Source: Streptomyces sp. WP-1 (lineage in GTDB: Bacteria; Actinomycetota; Actinomycetes; Streptomycetales; Streptomycetaceae). Taken from it: 64,000 bases of DNA. The position numbers and the translations under genes were made by a program. Position 1 is the stretch's first letter; each line of letters opens with the position of its first letter. Below the pieces are notes generated by a model that saw only the letters and a list, made by a program, of their open reading frames with translations, did no database searches and was not told where the DNA came from. Positions 1 through 7,742 of the stretch are shown in pieces. The stretch is from assembly GCF_030450125.1 (NCBI RefSeq), contig NZ_CP123923.1:4340001-4404000 (forward strand), written 5' to 3'.

Positions 1-250
1 CCAGATCGACCTGGTCACGGACGCCGTCGCCCGGACCGCCGCCGCCCGCCCGTACACCGGCGGCAAGCGGTTGTACGGCTATGTGAAGAGCGACCTCATG
101 TGGGTCGGCGAGAAGCAGACCCCCGAGGTCGAGCTGCGCCCCTACATGTCCGCCCACCTGAAGAAGGTCGTCACCCCCGAGGACGTCGAACGCTGGGCCA
201 AGGCCCTCCCGGACGACATGCCCGACGACGGCATCGCCTTCTTCAAGTAG
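1..250 (+). CDS. Nitrobindin-like (FABP family, UPF0678/DUF1794) protein, C-terminal part
   Basis: Only the last 82 or so codons are present; the gene begins before the window. The frame runs from base 2 to a TAG at 248-250. The stretch around TGGKRLYGYVKSDLMW, followed by a conserved PYMSAHLKKV-like segment, resembles the last beta-strands of nitrobindin-type lipocalin-fold proteins, which bind haem or hydrophobic ligands in a beta-barrel. The family residue thought to bind haem would lie in this C-terminal part, but I cannot place it with certainty. It lies about 60 bases upstream of nur on the same strand, an order I recall from other Streptomyces. The family call is moderately sure; the function in the cell is not established by the sequence. 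Confidence 0.6.
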   Translation, partial: QIDLVTDAVARTAAARPYTGGKRLYGYVKSDLMWVGEKQTPEVELRPYMSAHLKKVVTPEDVERWAKALPDDMPDDGIAFFK

Positions 251-307
251 GCCCCCGGGGTCCCGCACGGCCCGCCGTGCCACGGGCGTGGTTCTAGACT
301 CGTCGGT

Positions 308-745
308 GTGGTGAGCACCGACTGGAAGAGCGACCTCAGGCAGCGCGGCTACCGGCTGACTCCGCAGCGGCAACTTGTCCTCGAAGCCGTGGACACCCTG
401 GAACACGCGACCCCCGACGACATCCTCGTGGAAGTGAGGAAGACGGCGTCGGGGGTCAACATTTCCACCGTGTACCGCACGCTGGAGCTCCTGGAGGAGC
501 TGGGCCTGGTCAGCCATGCCCATCTGGGGCACGGCGCGCCGACGTACCACCTCGCCGACCGGCACCACCATCTGCACCTGGTGTGCCGGGACTGCGAGAG
601 CGTGATCGAGGCGGATGTGAGCGTGGCGGCGGAGTTCACCGACAAGCTGCGGCGGCAGTTCGGGTTCGACACCGACATGAAGCACTTCGCGATCTTCGGG
701 CGCTGCAAGGACTGCTCCCTGAAGAGTTCAACCACCACGTCGTAG
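308..745 (+). CDS. nur: Nickel-responsive Fur-family repressor Nur
   Basis: A 145-residue Fur-family regulator. The N-terminal winged helix carries RLTPQRQLVLEAV and NISTVYRTLELLEELGLV, the usual Fur recognition region. The C-terminal dimerisation and metal domain holds the His-rich HHHLHLVCRDC stretch and two CxxC pairs (CRDC and CKDC). Overall it is nearly identical to what I remember of Streptomyces coelicolor Nur, which uses nickel as co-repressor to control nickel uptake and superoxide dismutase genes. The start is GTG at 308; GTG at 311 is an equal alternative. ygfZ follows 11 bases downstream. No nickel transporter or sod gene is nearby, so its targets lie elsewhere. Confidence 0.9.
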   Translation: MVSTDWKSDLRQRGYRLTPQRQLVLEAVDTLEHATPDDILVEVRKTASGVNISTVYRTLELLEELGLVSHAHLGHGAPTYHLADRHHHLHLVCRDCESVIEADVSVAAEFTDKLRRQFGFDTDMKHFAIFGRCKDCSLKSSTTTS

Positions 746-755
746 GCTTGCGCGT

Positions 756-1721
756 ATGAAGAGCCCCCTGCTGTCCCTGCCCGGCGCCGTCCCCGCCGAG
801 GGCGTGGACGAAGGCGTCGCCGCCCACTACGGCGATCTGTTCCGCGAGCAGCGCGCACTCGCCGACGGCACCGGATTCGTCGACCTCTCGCACCGCGGTG
901 TGCTCACCGTCAGCGGCGAGGACCGGCTGAGCTGGCTGCATCTGCTGCTCACCCAGCATGTCAGCGACCTGCCCACCGGCGAGGCGACCGAGGCGCTGAT
1001 CCTCTCGGCGAACGGGCACATCGAGCACGCCCTGTACCTGGTGGACGACGGTACGACGGTCTGGGCGCACGTCGAGCCCGGCACCCGCGAGGCGCTGGTC
1101 GCCTACCTGGAGTCGATGAAGTTCTTCTACCGGGTGGAAGTCGCCGACCGCACCGACGAGTTCGCGGTGGTGTACCTGCCCGCCGGGTCCATCGCCGAGG
1201 TGCCCGAGGGCGTCGTCGTACGCGAGACCCCGTACGGCCGTGATCTGTTCCTGCCGCGCGCGGACCTGGAGTCCTTCGCGGCGGCGCACGGTCCGGCCGC
1301 GGGGCTGCTCGCGCACGAGGCGCTGCGGGTCGAGCACCACCGCCCCCGGCTCGGGTTCGAGACCGACCACCGCACGATCCCGCACGAGCTGGGCTGGATC
1401 GGCACGGCCGTGCATCTCCAGAAGGGCTGCTACCGGGGGCAGGAGACCGTCGCCCGGGTGCAGAACCTCGGCAAGCCGCCGCGCCGGCTCGTCTTCCTGC
1501 ACCTGGACGGCAGCGATGTGCACCTGCCCGCGCCGGGCACGGAGATCCGGCTCGCGGACGAGGGGCCCGACGGCCGGAAGATCGGCTTCGTGACGTCGTC
1601 GGTCCGGCACCACGAGCTGGGGCCGGTGGCGCTCGCCCTGGTCAAGCGGAACGTGCCGGTCGACGCGGCGCTCCTGGCCGGGGAGACCGCGGCGGCGCAG
1701 GAGGTCGTGGTCGAGCCGTAG
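756..1721 (+). CDS. ygfZ: YgfZ/GcvT-like folate-binding protein for Fe-S cluster assembly or repair
   Basis: A 321-residue protein of the COG0354 family, related to the T-protein of glycine cleavage. The family hallmark KGCYxGQE is present as KGCYRGQET near residue 228, including the conserved Cys. Family members bind tetrahydrofolate and support maturation or repair of Fe-S enzymes in the cytoplasm. The start ATG at 756 follows the nur stop by about 10 bases, so the two may be co-transcribed. The convergent dtd gene ends 8 bases beyond this stop. Length is normal for the family. Confidence 0.88.
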   Translation: MKSPLLSLPGAVPAEGVDEGVAAHYGDLFREQRALADGTGFVDLSHRGVLTVSGEDRLSWLHLLLTQHVSDLPTGEATEALILSANGHIEHALYLVDDGTTVWAHVEPGTREALVAYLESMKFFYRVEVADRTDEFAVVYLPAGSIAEVPEGVVVRETPYGRDLFLPRADLESFAAAHGPAAGLLAHEALRVEHHRPRLGFETDHRTIPHELGWIGTAVHLQKGCYRGQETVARVQNLGKPPRRLVFLHLDGSDVHLPAPGTEIRLADEGPDGRKIGFVTSSVRHHELGPVALALVKRNVPVDAALLAGETAAAQEVVVEP

Positions 1722-1729
1722 GGTTCCGG

Positions 1730-2155
1730 CTACATCTCCAGCAGTACCGTGAACGGCCCGTCGTTCGTCAGCGACACCCGCATCTTCGCCCCGAACCGCC
1801 CCGTCGCCACCGTCGCGCCCAGCGCCCGCAGCTGGGCCACGACCTCGTCCACCAGCGGCTCGGCGACATCGCCGGGGGCCGCCGCGTTCCAGGTGGGGCG
1901 GCGGCCCTTGCGGGCGTCGCCGTAGAGGGTGAACTGGCTGATGACGAGCAGCGGGGCGTCGAGGTCGCTGCACGAACGCTCCTCGGACAGCATCCGCACC
2001 GACCAGAGCTTGCGGGCCAGCTGCGCCGCCTTCTCCTCGGTGTCCTCATGGGTCACGCCGACCAGGACGCACAGGCCCTCGCCCTCGATCGCGCCCACCG
2101 TCTCGCCGTCCACGACGACGCTCGCGCCGTCCACTCTCTGCACCACCGCTCGCAT
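1730..2155 (-). CDS. dtd: D-aminoacyl-tRNA deacylase (DTD)
   Basis: A 141-residue DTD-family enzyme that hydrolyses D-amino acids, and glycine mischarged on tRNA-Ala, from tRNA. The N-terminus [15 protein letters not shown] is typical. The two active-site signatures are present: SQFTLYGD with the following GRRPTW, and the C-terminal NDGPFT, a variant of the NxGPxT motif that carries the Gly-cisPro chirality filter. ATG at 2155 gives the family-standard N-terminus; an in-frame ATG at 2164 would add three residues. It converges on ygfZ with an 8-base gap. Confidence 0.92.
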   Translation of the reverse strand: MRAVVQRVDGASVVVDGETVGAIEGEGLCVLVGVTHEDTEEKAAQLARKLWSVRMLSEERSCSDLDAPLLVISQFTLYGDARKGRRPTWNAAAPGDVAEPLVDEVVAQLRALGATVATGRFGAKMRVSLTNDGPFTVLLEM

Positions 2156-2343
2156 GCGGACCATGATGCCGGGTACTCCGGAGCGCGGCGGTCGCGGGCG
2201 GACCTGCGGGACGCGGGCACAGGAAGAACTTATGGAACCCTTACCGCCCATCCGGGGCTGTTCGGGGGCACTCGGTCACATACGGTGCGCCGGGGGTGGC
2301 ACGATGCTGTCCACACGCCGGTCGAGGGGACGGTCCGAACCAC

Positions 2344-3018
2344 ATGAGCACATCCAGCACCAGCGAGCTGCCGGCCCCGCAGGGGACGTACCGGCCGCCC
2401 GTGCAGCGGGCCGACGAGCCCATGATCACACCGGCCATCACGCCCGCCATGACACCGGTCGTCACGCCCGCCATGACACCGGTCGTCACACCGGCCATCA
2501 CGCCGCCCTCCGTGCGGCCACCGGCGTCCGAGCTGTCCCGGCTGAGCCTGTCCGAACTGCGCGCGCTGCGCCGTGACGCCCAGCGCGACGAGGCCGATCT
2601 CAGCTATGTGCGGCGGCTGTTGCAGGGCCGGATCGACATCCTGCGCGCGGAGCTGGCCCGCCGCGGCCGGGCGGCCGTGCCCGCGCCGAAGGACGCCTCC
2701 GTGGTCGAGCTGCTCCCGGAGATCCTGCGGGACGCCCCGGCCCGCCAGCGCTCCTCGGCCCGCCATGTCACCGTGGGCACCCCCCGGGGCGAGGAGGTGC
2801 GACGGCTCGCCGCCGAGATGCTCGGCGAGGTGGAGCTGAGCGATCTCACCGCCCGCACGGACCTCGAACTGACCGCCGCGCTGAACCGGTTGGAGCGGTA
2901 CGAGCAGGAGGTGTCGCGGCGCCGCCAGCGCCTCCAGCACACCGCCGACGGGTGCGGCGGGGAGATCGCCCGCCGCTACCGGATGGGCGAGGCGCAGGTG
3001 GACGACCTGCTGGTGTGA
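2344..3018 (+). CDS. rsiG: Cyclic di-GMP-dependent anti-sigma factor RsiG
   Basis: A 224-residue protein. The c-di-GMP-binding signature E(X)3S(X)2R(X)3Q(X)3D occurs twice, exactly as in RsiG of Streptomyces: once in EADLSYVRRLLQGRID (about residues 81-96) and again near the C-terminus in EQEVSRRRQRLQHTAD. RsiG is a coiled-coil anti-sigma factor that, loaded with c-di-GMP, sequesters the sporulation sigma factor WhiG. The sigma factor gene is not nearby. The N-terminal 60 residues are Pro/Thr-rich and include seven four-residue repeats (listed separately). ATG at 2344 begins MSTSSTSELP; the upstream in-frame ATG at 2296 is less likely. Confidence 0.9.
   Translation: MSTSSTSELPAPQGTYRPPVQRADEPMITPAITPAMTPVVTPAMTPVVTPAITPPSVRPPASELSRLSLSELRALRRDAQRDEADLSYVRRLLQGRIDILRAELARRGRAAVPAPKDASVVELLPEILRDAPARQRSSARHVTVGTPRGEEVRRLAAEMLGEVELSDLTARTDLELTAALNRLERYEQEVSRRRQRLQHTADGCGGEIARRYRMGEAQVDDLLV
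2425..2508 (+). repeat. Seven 12-bp tandem repeats inside rsiG
   Basis: Seven consecutive 12-base units of the pattern (A/G)T(C/G)ACnCCnGnC encode ITPA, ITPA, MTPV, VTPA, MTPV, VTPA and ITPP in the disordered N-terminal tail of RsiG. Units 3-4 and 5-6 are close copies, which suggests expansion by slippage or unequal exchange. The repeat keeps frame and lies before the first c-di-GMP-binding helix. Confidence 0.9.
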
Positions 3019-3078
3019 GGGGACCGAGGGGCGGAAATCGGCAGGACATCCGGCGGGACGGATGCCTACCGTGGGCTC

Positions 3079-4314
3079 ATGAACGACGTCCGCACCGCCA
3101 CCGAGGCCGACTTCGACGACTGGCAGCGCGCCCTGGCCGTGGGGTTCACCCAGTCCCCGGCCCTGGCCCGTGAGCAACTCGACGCCCGACGAAGGAGGTT
3201 CACACCGGGCCGCTATCTCGGCGCCGTGGACGGCGGCCGCTGGGTGGCCACGTTCCGCTCCTTCGAGCAGGAGCTGACCACGGTGGGCGGCGGTGTGGTC
3301 CCCGCCGACGCCATCAGCGCCGTGACCGTCAGCCCGACGCACCGCCGCCGGGGCCTGCTGAGCCGGATGATGGCGAAGGACCTCGCGGCGGCCCGGGAGC
3401 GCGGGGACGTCGTCGCCACCCTGCTCGCCGCCGAGTACCCGATCTACGGCCGCTTCGGCTTCGGCCCGGCCACCTGGCTGTCCCGGTGGACCGTCGACGT
3501 CCCGCGGGCCGGCCTCGACCCCCGCTGGTCGGGCCCGGACGACGGCGGCCGGATCGAGCTGCTGGACGGCGCGGAGGTGCGCAAGCTGGGCCCCGAGCTG
3601 TTCGACCGGTTCCGCCGCGCACAGCCCGGCGCGGTCAGCCGCAGCGAGCTGTGGTGGGAGCAGTTCACCGGCGCCCTGCGCGCCCACGCCGACTACGTGG
3701 AGCCGACGCACGCCCTGTACCGCTCGGCGTCCGGCGAGGCCCAGGGCCTGGTGACGTACCGCAGCGACGACACCTGGACCGGGCAGCAGCCCGACCAGAC
3801 CGCGCGCGTCGAGCGGCTCTTCGGGACCACCCCGGCGGCCGAGCGCGCGCTGTGGCACTACCTGTGCTCCATCGACTGGATCACCAAGGTCGACAGCGGC
3901 GGCCGGGGCCCCGACGACCTGCTCCCGTCCTTCCTGCCCGACCCGCGCGCCGCCCGGATCACCGAGCAGGCGGACATGCTGTGGGTGCGGATCCTGGACG
4001 TCGCACGGGCCCTGGAGGCGCGCGGTTACGACCGGGAGGGCGCGCTGGTGCTGGAGATCGTGGACGACGCCGGATACGCGGACGGGCGCTACCGGCTGGA
4101 GACCTCGCCGCAGGGCGCGTCCTGTACGGCCACCACCGCGAGCCCCGATCTGACGCTGGGCGTCCAGGAGCTGGCGTCCGTATGGCTCGGCGGCGAGTCG
4201 CTGCTGCGGCTGGCCGCGCTGGGCCGGGTACGGGCAGCGCGAGAGGGCGCCGCCCGGCAGGCCGACGCCCTGTTCCGCTCGCCCGGGCGCCCGTGGTGCC
4301 CGGACGACTTCTGA
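3079..4314 (+). CDS. Eis-like GNAT-family N-acetyltransferase
   Basis: A 411-residue protein with the Eis layout: an N-terminal GNAT domain, a second GNAT-like domain and a C-terminal SCP2-like domain. The acetyl-CoA binding motif appears as [15 protein letters not shown] near residues 84-98. The preceding FTQSP and following [10 protein letters not shown] stretches are typical of Eis proteins. The family acetylates amines, including aminoglycosides and lysines; the substrate here is unknown. ATG at 3079 is preceded by little recognisable ribosome-binding site. It is transcribed with rsiG, 60 bases downstream, but probably as its own unit. Confidence 0.82.
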   Translation: MNDVRTATEADFDDWQRALAVGFTQSPALAREQLDARRRRFTPGRYLGAVDGGRWVATFRSFEQELTTVGGGVVPADAISAVTVSPTHRRRGLLSRMMAKDLAAARERGDVVATLLAAEYPIYGRFGFGPATWLSRWTVDVPRAGLDPRWSGPDDGGRIELLDGAEVRKLGPELFDRFRRAQPGAVSRSELWWEQFTGALRAHADYVEPTHALYRSASGEAQGLVTYRSDDTWTGQQPDQTARVERLFGTTPAAERALWHYLCSIDWITKVDSGGRGPDDLLPSFLPDPRAARITEQADMLWVRILDVARALEARGYDREGALVLEIVDDAGYADGRYRLETSPQGASCTATTASPDLTLGVQELASVWLGGESLLRLAALGRVRAAREGAARQADALFRSPGRPWCPDDF

Positions 4315-4361
4315 CCGCTCCCCTCGTCGGCGGCGCTGAACTGTGCATCCGTAGCGAGCTG

Positions 4362-4437
4362 TTCAGTTGTGGCTGTGCTGTGCGGTCTTCAGTTGTGGCT
4401 GTGCGCGTCGTCTTCAGTTGTCCGCGTCTTCAGTTGT
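4362..4437 (+). repeat. Four copies of TTCAGTTGT upstream of devE
   Basis: TTCAGTTGT begins at 4362, 4388, 4413 and 4429. Copies one and two extend to TTCAGTTGTGGCTGTG, and copy four to TTCAGTTGTGACTGTG. Spacing is 26, 25 and 16 bases. The block lies between the Eis-like gene and the devE promoter and is poorer in G+C than its surroundings. It could be a regulatory array or a decayed tandem repeat. Confidence 0.75.
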
Positions 4438-4502
4438 GACTGTGCGCTTCGCCGGCCGTCCCCGGTACGGCCAACCACGGGGAAGCTTGACCATGTCAGT
4501 CG

Positions 4503-4604
4503 AGTTGGCTGCCAACTTATCTCTACTTATCTCCGTTGGAAGGCGTCTCATAACCAGCTGTCGCTGAACTGCCGCAAGTTGGCGGGAAGTTGTAGGGTTT
4601 GCCC
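4503..4604 (+). promoter_or_regulatory. devE promoter with AGTTGGC palindrome and AAGTTG boxes
   Basis: A perfect 15-base palindrome AGTTGGC-T-GCCAACT lies at 4503-4517. AAGTTGGC at 4576 and AAGTTGT at 4587 follow. The last box overlaps a plausible -10 hexamer TAGGGT (4593-4598) that ends six bases before the GTG start, so the transcript is probably leaderless. The same arrangement recurs at devA, which suggests binding by one or both of these paralogous GntR proteins. Confidence 0.6.
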
Positions 4605-5519
4605 GTGGATCCGGAGCACGCCTCCGTCAGGGGACCCCGCGCGTCCCGCGCGTCCCACCGGGAGATCGCCGACGAACTGCGCAGCCGGATCGGTTCCGGC
4701 GCACTGCGCCCCGGGCAGCGCATGCCCACCCAGGCCGAGCTGGCCGAGGAGTTCGGCGTGGAGCGCGGCGCCGTCCGCCAGGCCCTGGACATCCTGCACG
4801 CGGAGCGACTGCTCACCGGGGTGTCCAAGGGCAGCCCGGCCAGGGTGGCGGAGGACGCGTGGCCGGGGTGGTCGGCCACGCCGCCGCAGCCCACCGTGGT
4901 GGGGCTCGGCCCGCGCGTCGCGGCCGCCTTCGCCGCCCCTCATGTGCGCATCGACGCGCTCTGCCTGACCTCGGTGTCGCTCACGCTGGCCGTCGGCGAG
5001 CAGCTGCGGCTGATCCATGCGGGGGAGCTGAAACCGGCCAAGATCGATGTCCGGGTGCTGCTGCCCAGCCGCCGGATCGAGCTGGCCTTCCCGACGCCGG
5101 TGGACCCGGTGAACGCGGGCGACGGCGGGCTGCTGCACGAGCGCTGGCTGGCGGTGCGCAACGCCCAGGGCCTGGTGCTGCGGCAGAACCTGCTGGCCCT
5201 GCGCACCACGCACGGCATCGATGTGCGGCTGACCTTCCGCGCGCTGCCGTTCACGCCCCCGGTCAAGCTCTATCTGCTCAACGAGGCCGAGGCGCTGTTC
5301 GCGTACTACACCCTGGGGCGCCACGAGCAGCGGGAGTCCGGCGGGGAGCCGCTCCAGCTGTACGACGCGGACGGCACGCGCTCGATGCTGTTCGCCTTCG
5401 GGCCGGGCACCGGGGCGCGGGACGCCGGCACGGGGGACACCGCCTTCGTGGCGGCGTCCCGGCGGTGGTTCGACGCGCTGTGGGAGACGATCAGCTCCGA
5501 GCTGGAGCTGACGCCGTAG
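4605..5519 (+). CDS. devE: GntR-family developmental regulator DevE (DevA paralogue)
   Basis: A 304-residue GntR-type regulator. The winged helix lies at about residues 17-85 (ADELRSRIGSGALRPGQRMP, then TQAELAEEFGVERGAVRQAL). A long C-terminal domain specific to this Streptomyces group follows. It is closely related along its length to the protein at 5902. In S. coelicolor the paralogous pair at this position is devE and devA, both affecting development, and I assign names by that order. GTG at 4605 aligns with the DevA start and lies six bases after a putative -10, so translation may be leaderless. TTG at 4599 is the only longer alternative. Confidence 0.8.
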   Translation: MDPEHASVRGPRASRASHREIADELRSRIGSGALRPGQRMPTQAELAEEFGVERGAVRQALDILHAERLLTGVSKGSPARVAEDAWPGWSATPPQPTVVGLGPRVAAAFAAPHVRIDALCLTSVSLTLAVGEQLRLIHAGELKPAKIDVRVLLPSRRIELAFPTPVDPVNAGDGGLLHERWLAVRNAQGLVLRQNLLALRTTHGIDVRLTFRALPFTPPVKLYLLNEAEALFAYYTLGRHEQRESGGEPLQLYDADGTRSMLFAFGPGTGARDAGTGDTAFVAASRRWFDALWETISSELELTP

Positions 5520-5531
5520 GCCCCTCGGCGC

Positions 5532-5720
5532 TCAGATCGCGGGCCCGGTCAGGAGCACCGCGAGCAGGATCGCGCCGACGGAGCTGACCGCCGGGCTCTT
5601 GGCCTTGAGGCCGACCGTGAACAGGAGCAGGCCGAGCGCGCCTGCGGTGCCGTACTTCCACTGCACGAGCTGTTCGAAGCCGAGGACGAGGGTGGCGGAG
5701 AGGAGGGCGGGAGCGGGCAC
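5532..5720 (-). CDS. Small two-helix membrane protein between devE and devA
   Basis: A 62-residue protein read from GTG at 5720, behind a strong ribosome-binding site (AAGGGGGA, about seven bases upstream). Two hydrophobic stretches are visible: one around ALLSATLVLGF, and one at the C-terminus around SVGAILLAVLLTG, with a further hydrophobic segment GALGLLLFTVGL between. It converges on devE and diverges from devA, the position of a small integral membrane protein gene in S. coelicolor. No function is known to me. Longer frames drawn through this region are out of frame with any start that has a ribosome-binding site. Confidence 0.75.
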   Translation of the reverse strand: MPAPALLSATLVLGFEQLVQWKYGTAGALGLLLFTVGLKAKSPAVSSVGAILLAVLLTGPAI

Positions 5721-5786
5721 GGCGAATCCCCCTTCGGGTGCCGATGGAAAGACGGCGGATGGTGCGGGGTGCGCGGCAAAACTTCT

Positions 5787-5901
5787 GCCAACTTGGAAAA
5801 GTTGGCGACCAACTCTGTTTAAGTTGTCCCCACTTGGTGGCACTACATAAACAACTTTTCGGCAACTCCCCTTAGATGGACTGAAGTTGTAACGTTTGGT
5901 G
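5787..5901 (+). promoter_or_regulatory. devA promoter with AAGTTG inverted repeat and boxes
   Basis: A perfect inverted repeat GCCAACTT-GGAA-AAGTTGGC occupies 5787-5806. AAGTTGT follows at 5821, the reverse form ACAACTT at 5851, and AAGTTGT at 5884, which shares its last base with a putative -10 TAACGT (5890-5895). The -10 ends six bases before the GTG start, as at devE. The small membrane protein is divergent, so the inverted repeat could serve both genes. Confidence 0.65.
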
Positions 5902-6777
5902 GTGACCCAGGAGCACATGGCAGTCGACGGCAGCGGCAGACGCAGCCCCCAGGAGATCGCGGGCGTCCTGCGCGAGCGAATGCGCGCCGGAATCCTGCGG
6001 CCGGGCGAACGGCTGCCCACCCAGGCGGAGTTGGCCGAGGAGTTCGGCGTCGAGCGGGGCGCCGTACGCCAGGCCCTGCGGGTGCTCCAGCAGGACGGCC
6101 TGCTCAGCGGCGTCACCAAGGGCAGCCCGCCGCGGGTCGCCGAGCAGCGGTCCGGAGCCGGGGAGCCCCAGCCGACCATGGTGGCCCTCGCGCCCCGGCT
6201 GACCGACGCGTTCGCGGCGCCGCAGGTGCGCATCGACGCCGTCTGCCTGACCGCGCAGAGCCTGATCCCGGCCCTCGGCGAACCGTTGCGCCTGATCCAC
6301 GAGGGCAAGCTGCGCCCGGAGCGGATCGACGCCCGCGTCCTGCTGCCCTCGCGGGAGATCAGCCTCGCCTTCCCGGTCTCGGTCGACGCCGGGAGCGCGG
6401 AGGACGACGCGGTGCACCAGCGCTGGCTGGCCATGCGCAACGCCCAGGGCCAGGTGCTCCAGTACAACCTCCAGGCCCTGCGCGGCACCCATGACATCGA
6501 CGTCCATGTCACCTTCCGGGCCCTGCCGTTCACCCCGCCGGTGAAGCTGTACCTGCTCAACGGGGCCGAGGCGCTCTTCGCGCACTACATGATCACGCGC
6601 CGCGCCGAGCCCACCGACAGCGGGACGCTGGAGATGTACGACGCGGTCGGCTCCGAGTCCCTGCTCTTCTCCTTCGAGCGGGGCGCCGGACAGCGGGACG
6701 CGGCGTTCGTGGAGGAATCGCAGAAGTGGTTCGACGCCCTCTGGGAAACCATCTCCACGGACCTGACACTCTCCTAG
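5902..6777 (+). CDS. devA: GntR-family developmental regulator DevA
   Basis: A 291-residue GntR-type regulator whose winged helix (TQAELAEEFGVERGAVRQAL) is identical over its recognition region to that of DevE. It shares the same C-terminal domain, including ALPFTPPVKLYLLN and WFDALWETIS. DevA of S. coelicolor is required for proper aerial growth and sporulation and forms an operon with devB, as here. GTG at 5902 is chosen to match DevE; GTG at 5899, TTG at 5896 and ATG at 5917 are alternatives. The TAG stop shares a base with the devB GTG start, so the two genes are translationally coupled. Confidence 0.85.
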   Translation: MTQEHMAVDGSGRRSPQEIAGVLRERMRAGILRPGERLPTQAELAEEFGVERGAVRQALRVLQQDGLLSGVTKGSPPRVAEQRSGAGEPQPTMVALAPRLTDAFAAPQVRIDAVCLTAQSLIPALGEPLRLIHEGKLRPERIDARVLLPSREISLAFPVSVDAGSAEDDAVHQRWLAMRNAQGQVLQYNLQALRGTHDIDVHVTFRALPFTPPVKLYLLNGAEALFAHYMITRRAEPTDSGTLEMYDAVGSESLLFSFERGAGQRDAAFVEESQKWFDALWETISTDLTLS

Positions 6778-7514
6778 TGACTTCTGATACGACTTCTGAT
6801 GCGAGCGAGATCGAGAAGCTTCGTGTACTGATCACTTCCGCCCGGGTCGTGCTGTGGGACTTCGACGGGCCCATCTGCCGGCTGTTCGCCACGCACAAGG
6901 CCGAGCGGATCGCCGCGGACCTGGTGGCCTGGCTGGAGCGGCAGGGCCTGCACGGACTGCTCACCCCCGCCGAACGCTCCACCCTGGACCCCCAGGTGGT
7001 GCTGCGCGCGGTGGGCCGCCGCCGGCCCGGCAGCGACCTCGTCACCGGCCTGGAGGAACGCCTCACCCAGGAGGAGCTGCGGGCCGCCGCCTCCGCGCTG
7101 CCCACCGCCTGGGCCGACCCGCTGATCCGCACCTGGACCGCCGTCGGCACCCGGCTCGCCGTCACCACCAACAACTCGCCGCGCGTGGTGCGCAGTTACC
7201 TGGAGTCCCGGGGCCTGACCGCCTGTTTCGCCCCGCACCTGTACGGCCGTACCGAGCATCTGCACCACCTCAAGCCCGACCCGCACTGCCTGCTGCGCGC
7301 CCTCGGAGCCATGGGCGCCGCCCCCACCGCCGCCCTGATGATCGGCGACACCCCCTCCGACCTCGCCGCCGCCCGCGACGCCGGGGTGCCCTTCCTCGGC
7401 TACGCCCGCAACGAGGAGAAGGAGAAACCTTTGCGCGCGGCCGGCGCCGCACACGTCGTACGGTCGCTCGAACCGCTGTTGCGCCTGCTCAGGAGCGGCG
7501 GCGGGGTCGGTTAG
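6777..7514 (+). CDS. devB: HAD-family hydrolase DevB
   Basis: A 245-residue HAD-superfamily phosphatase or phosphonatase-like enzyme. Motif I is WDFDGPICRLF (nucleophile Asp in DFDG, near residue 25), motif II is VTTNNSP, and motif IV is MIGDTPSDLAAA, followed by the usual GVPFLGYARN. The start is GTG at 6777, overlapping the devA stop (TAGTG), which indicates coupled translation. In S. coelicolor devB lies in an operon with devA and also affects development. The substrate is unknown. Confidence 0.84.
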   Translation: MTSDTTSDASEIEKLRVLITSARVVLWDFDGPICRLFATHKAERIAADLVAWLERQGLHGLLTPAERSTLDPQVVLRAVGRRRPGSDLVTGLEERLTQEELRAAASALPTAWADPLIRTWTAVGTRLAVTTNNSPRVVRSYLESRGLTACFAPHLYGRTEHLHHLKPDPHCLLRALGAMGAAPTAALMIGDTPSDLAAARDAGVPFLGYARNEEKEKPLRAAGAAHVVRSLEPLLRLLRSGGGVG

Positions 7515-7524
7515 CATGCGGAGG

Positions 7525-7550
7525 CGCGGCCGGGTCACCGTCCGGCCGCG
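7525..7550 (+). terminator. Inverted repeat after devB, likely terminator
   Basis: CGCGGCCGG and CCGGCCGCG form perfect nine-base arms around an eight-base loop, 10 bases after the devB stop. There is no T-run, which is common for terminators in high-G+C actinomycetes. Confidence 0.55.
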
Positions 7551-7742
7551 GGTACGCGGGCAGGGGCGCGGCGAGGTGCCGGGGTCCCGGCCGCCGGATC
7601 GGCACAGCCGAGCGGCGGACCACCCGTTGGGCTACTCCACCGCGCCCGGAGGCCGTACCGGCCACCCACGGGGGAATAGCGTTTCCCCGGACCCGCCGCC
7701 CGGCAGGTCCTCCCCTTTGTGCGATCGATCCCGGAGCGGCCA

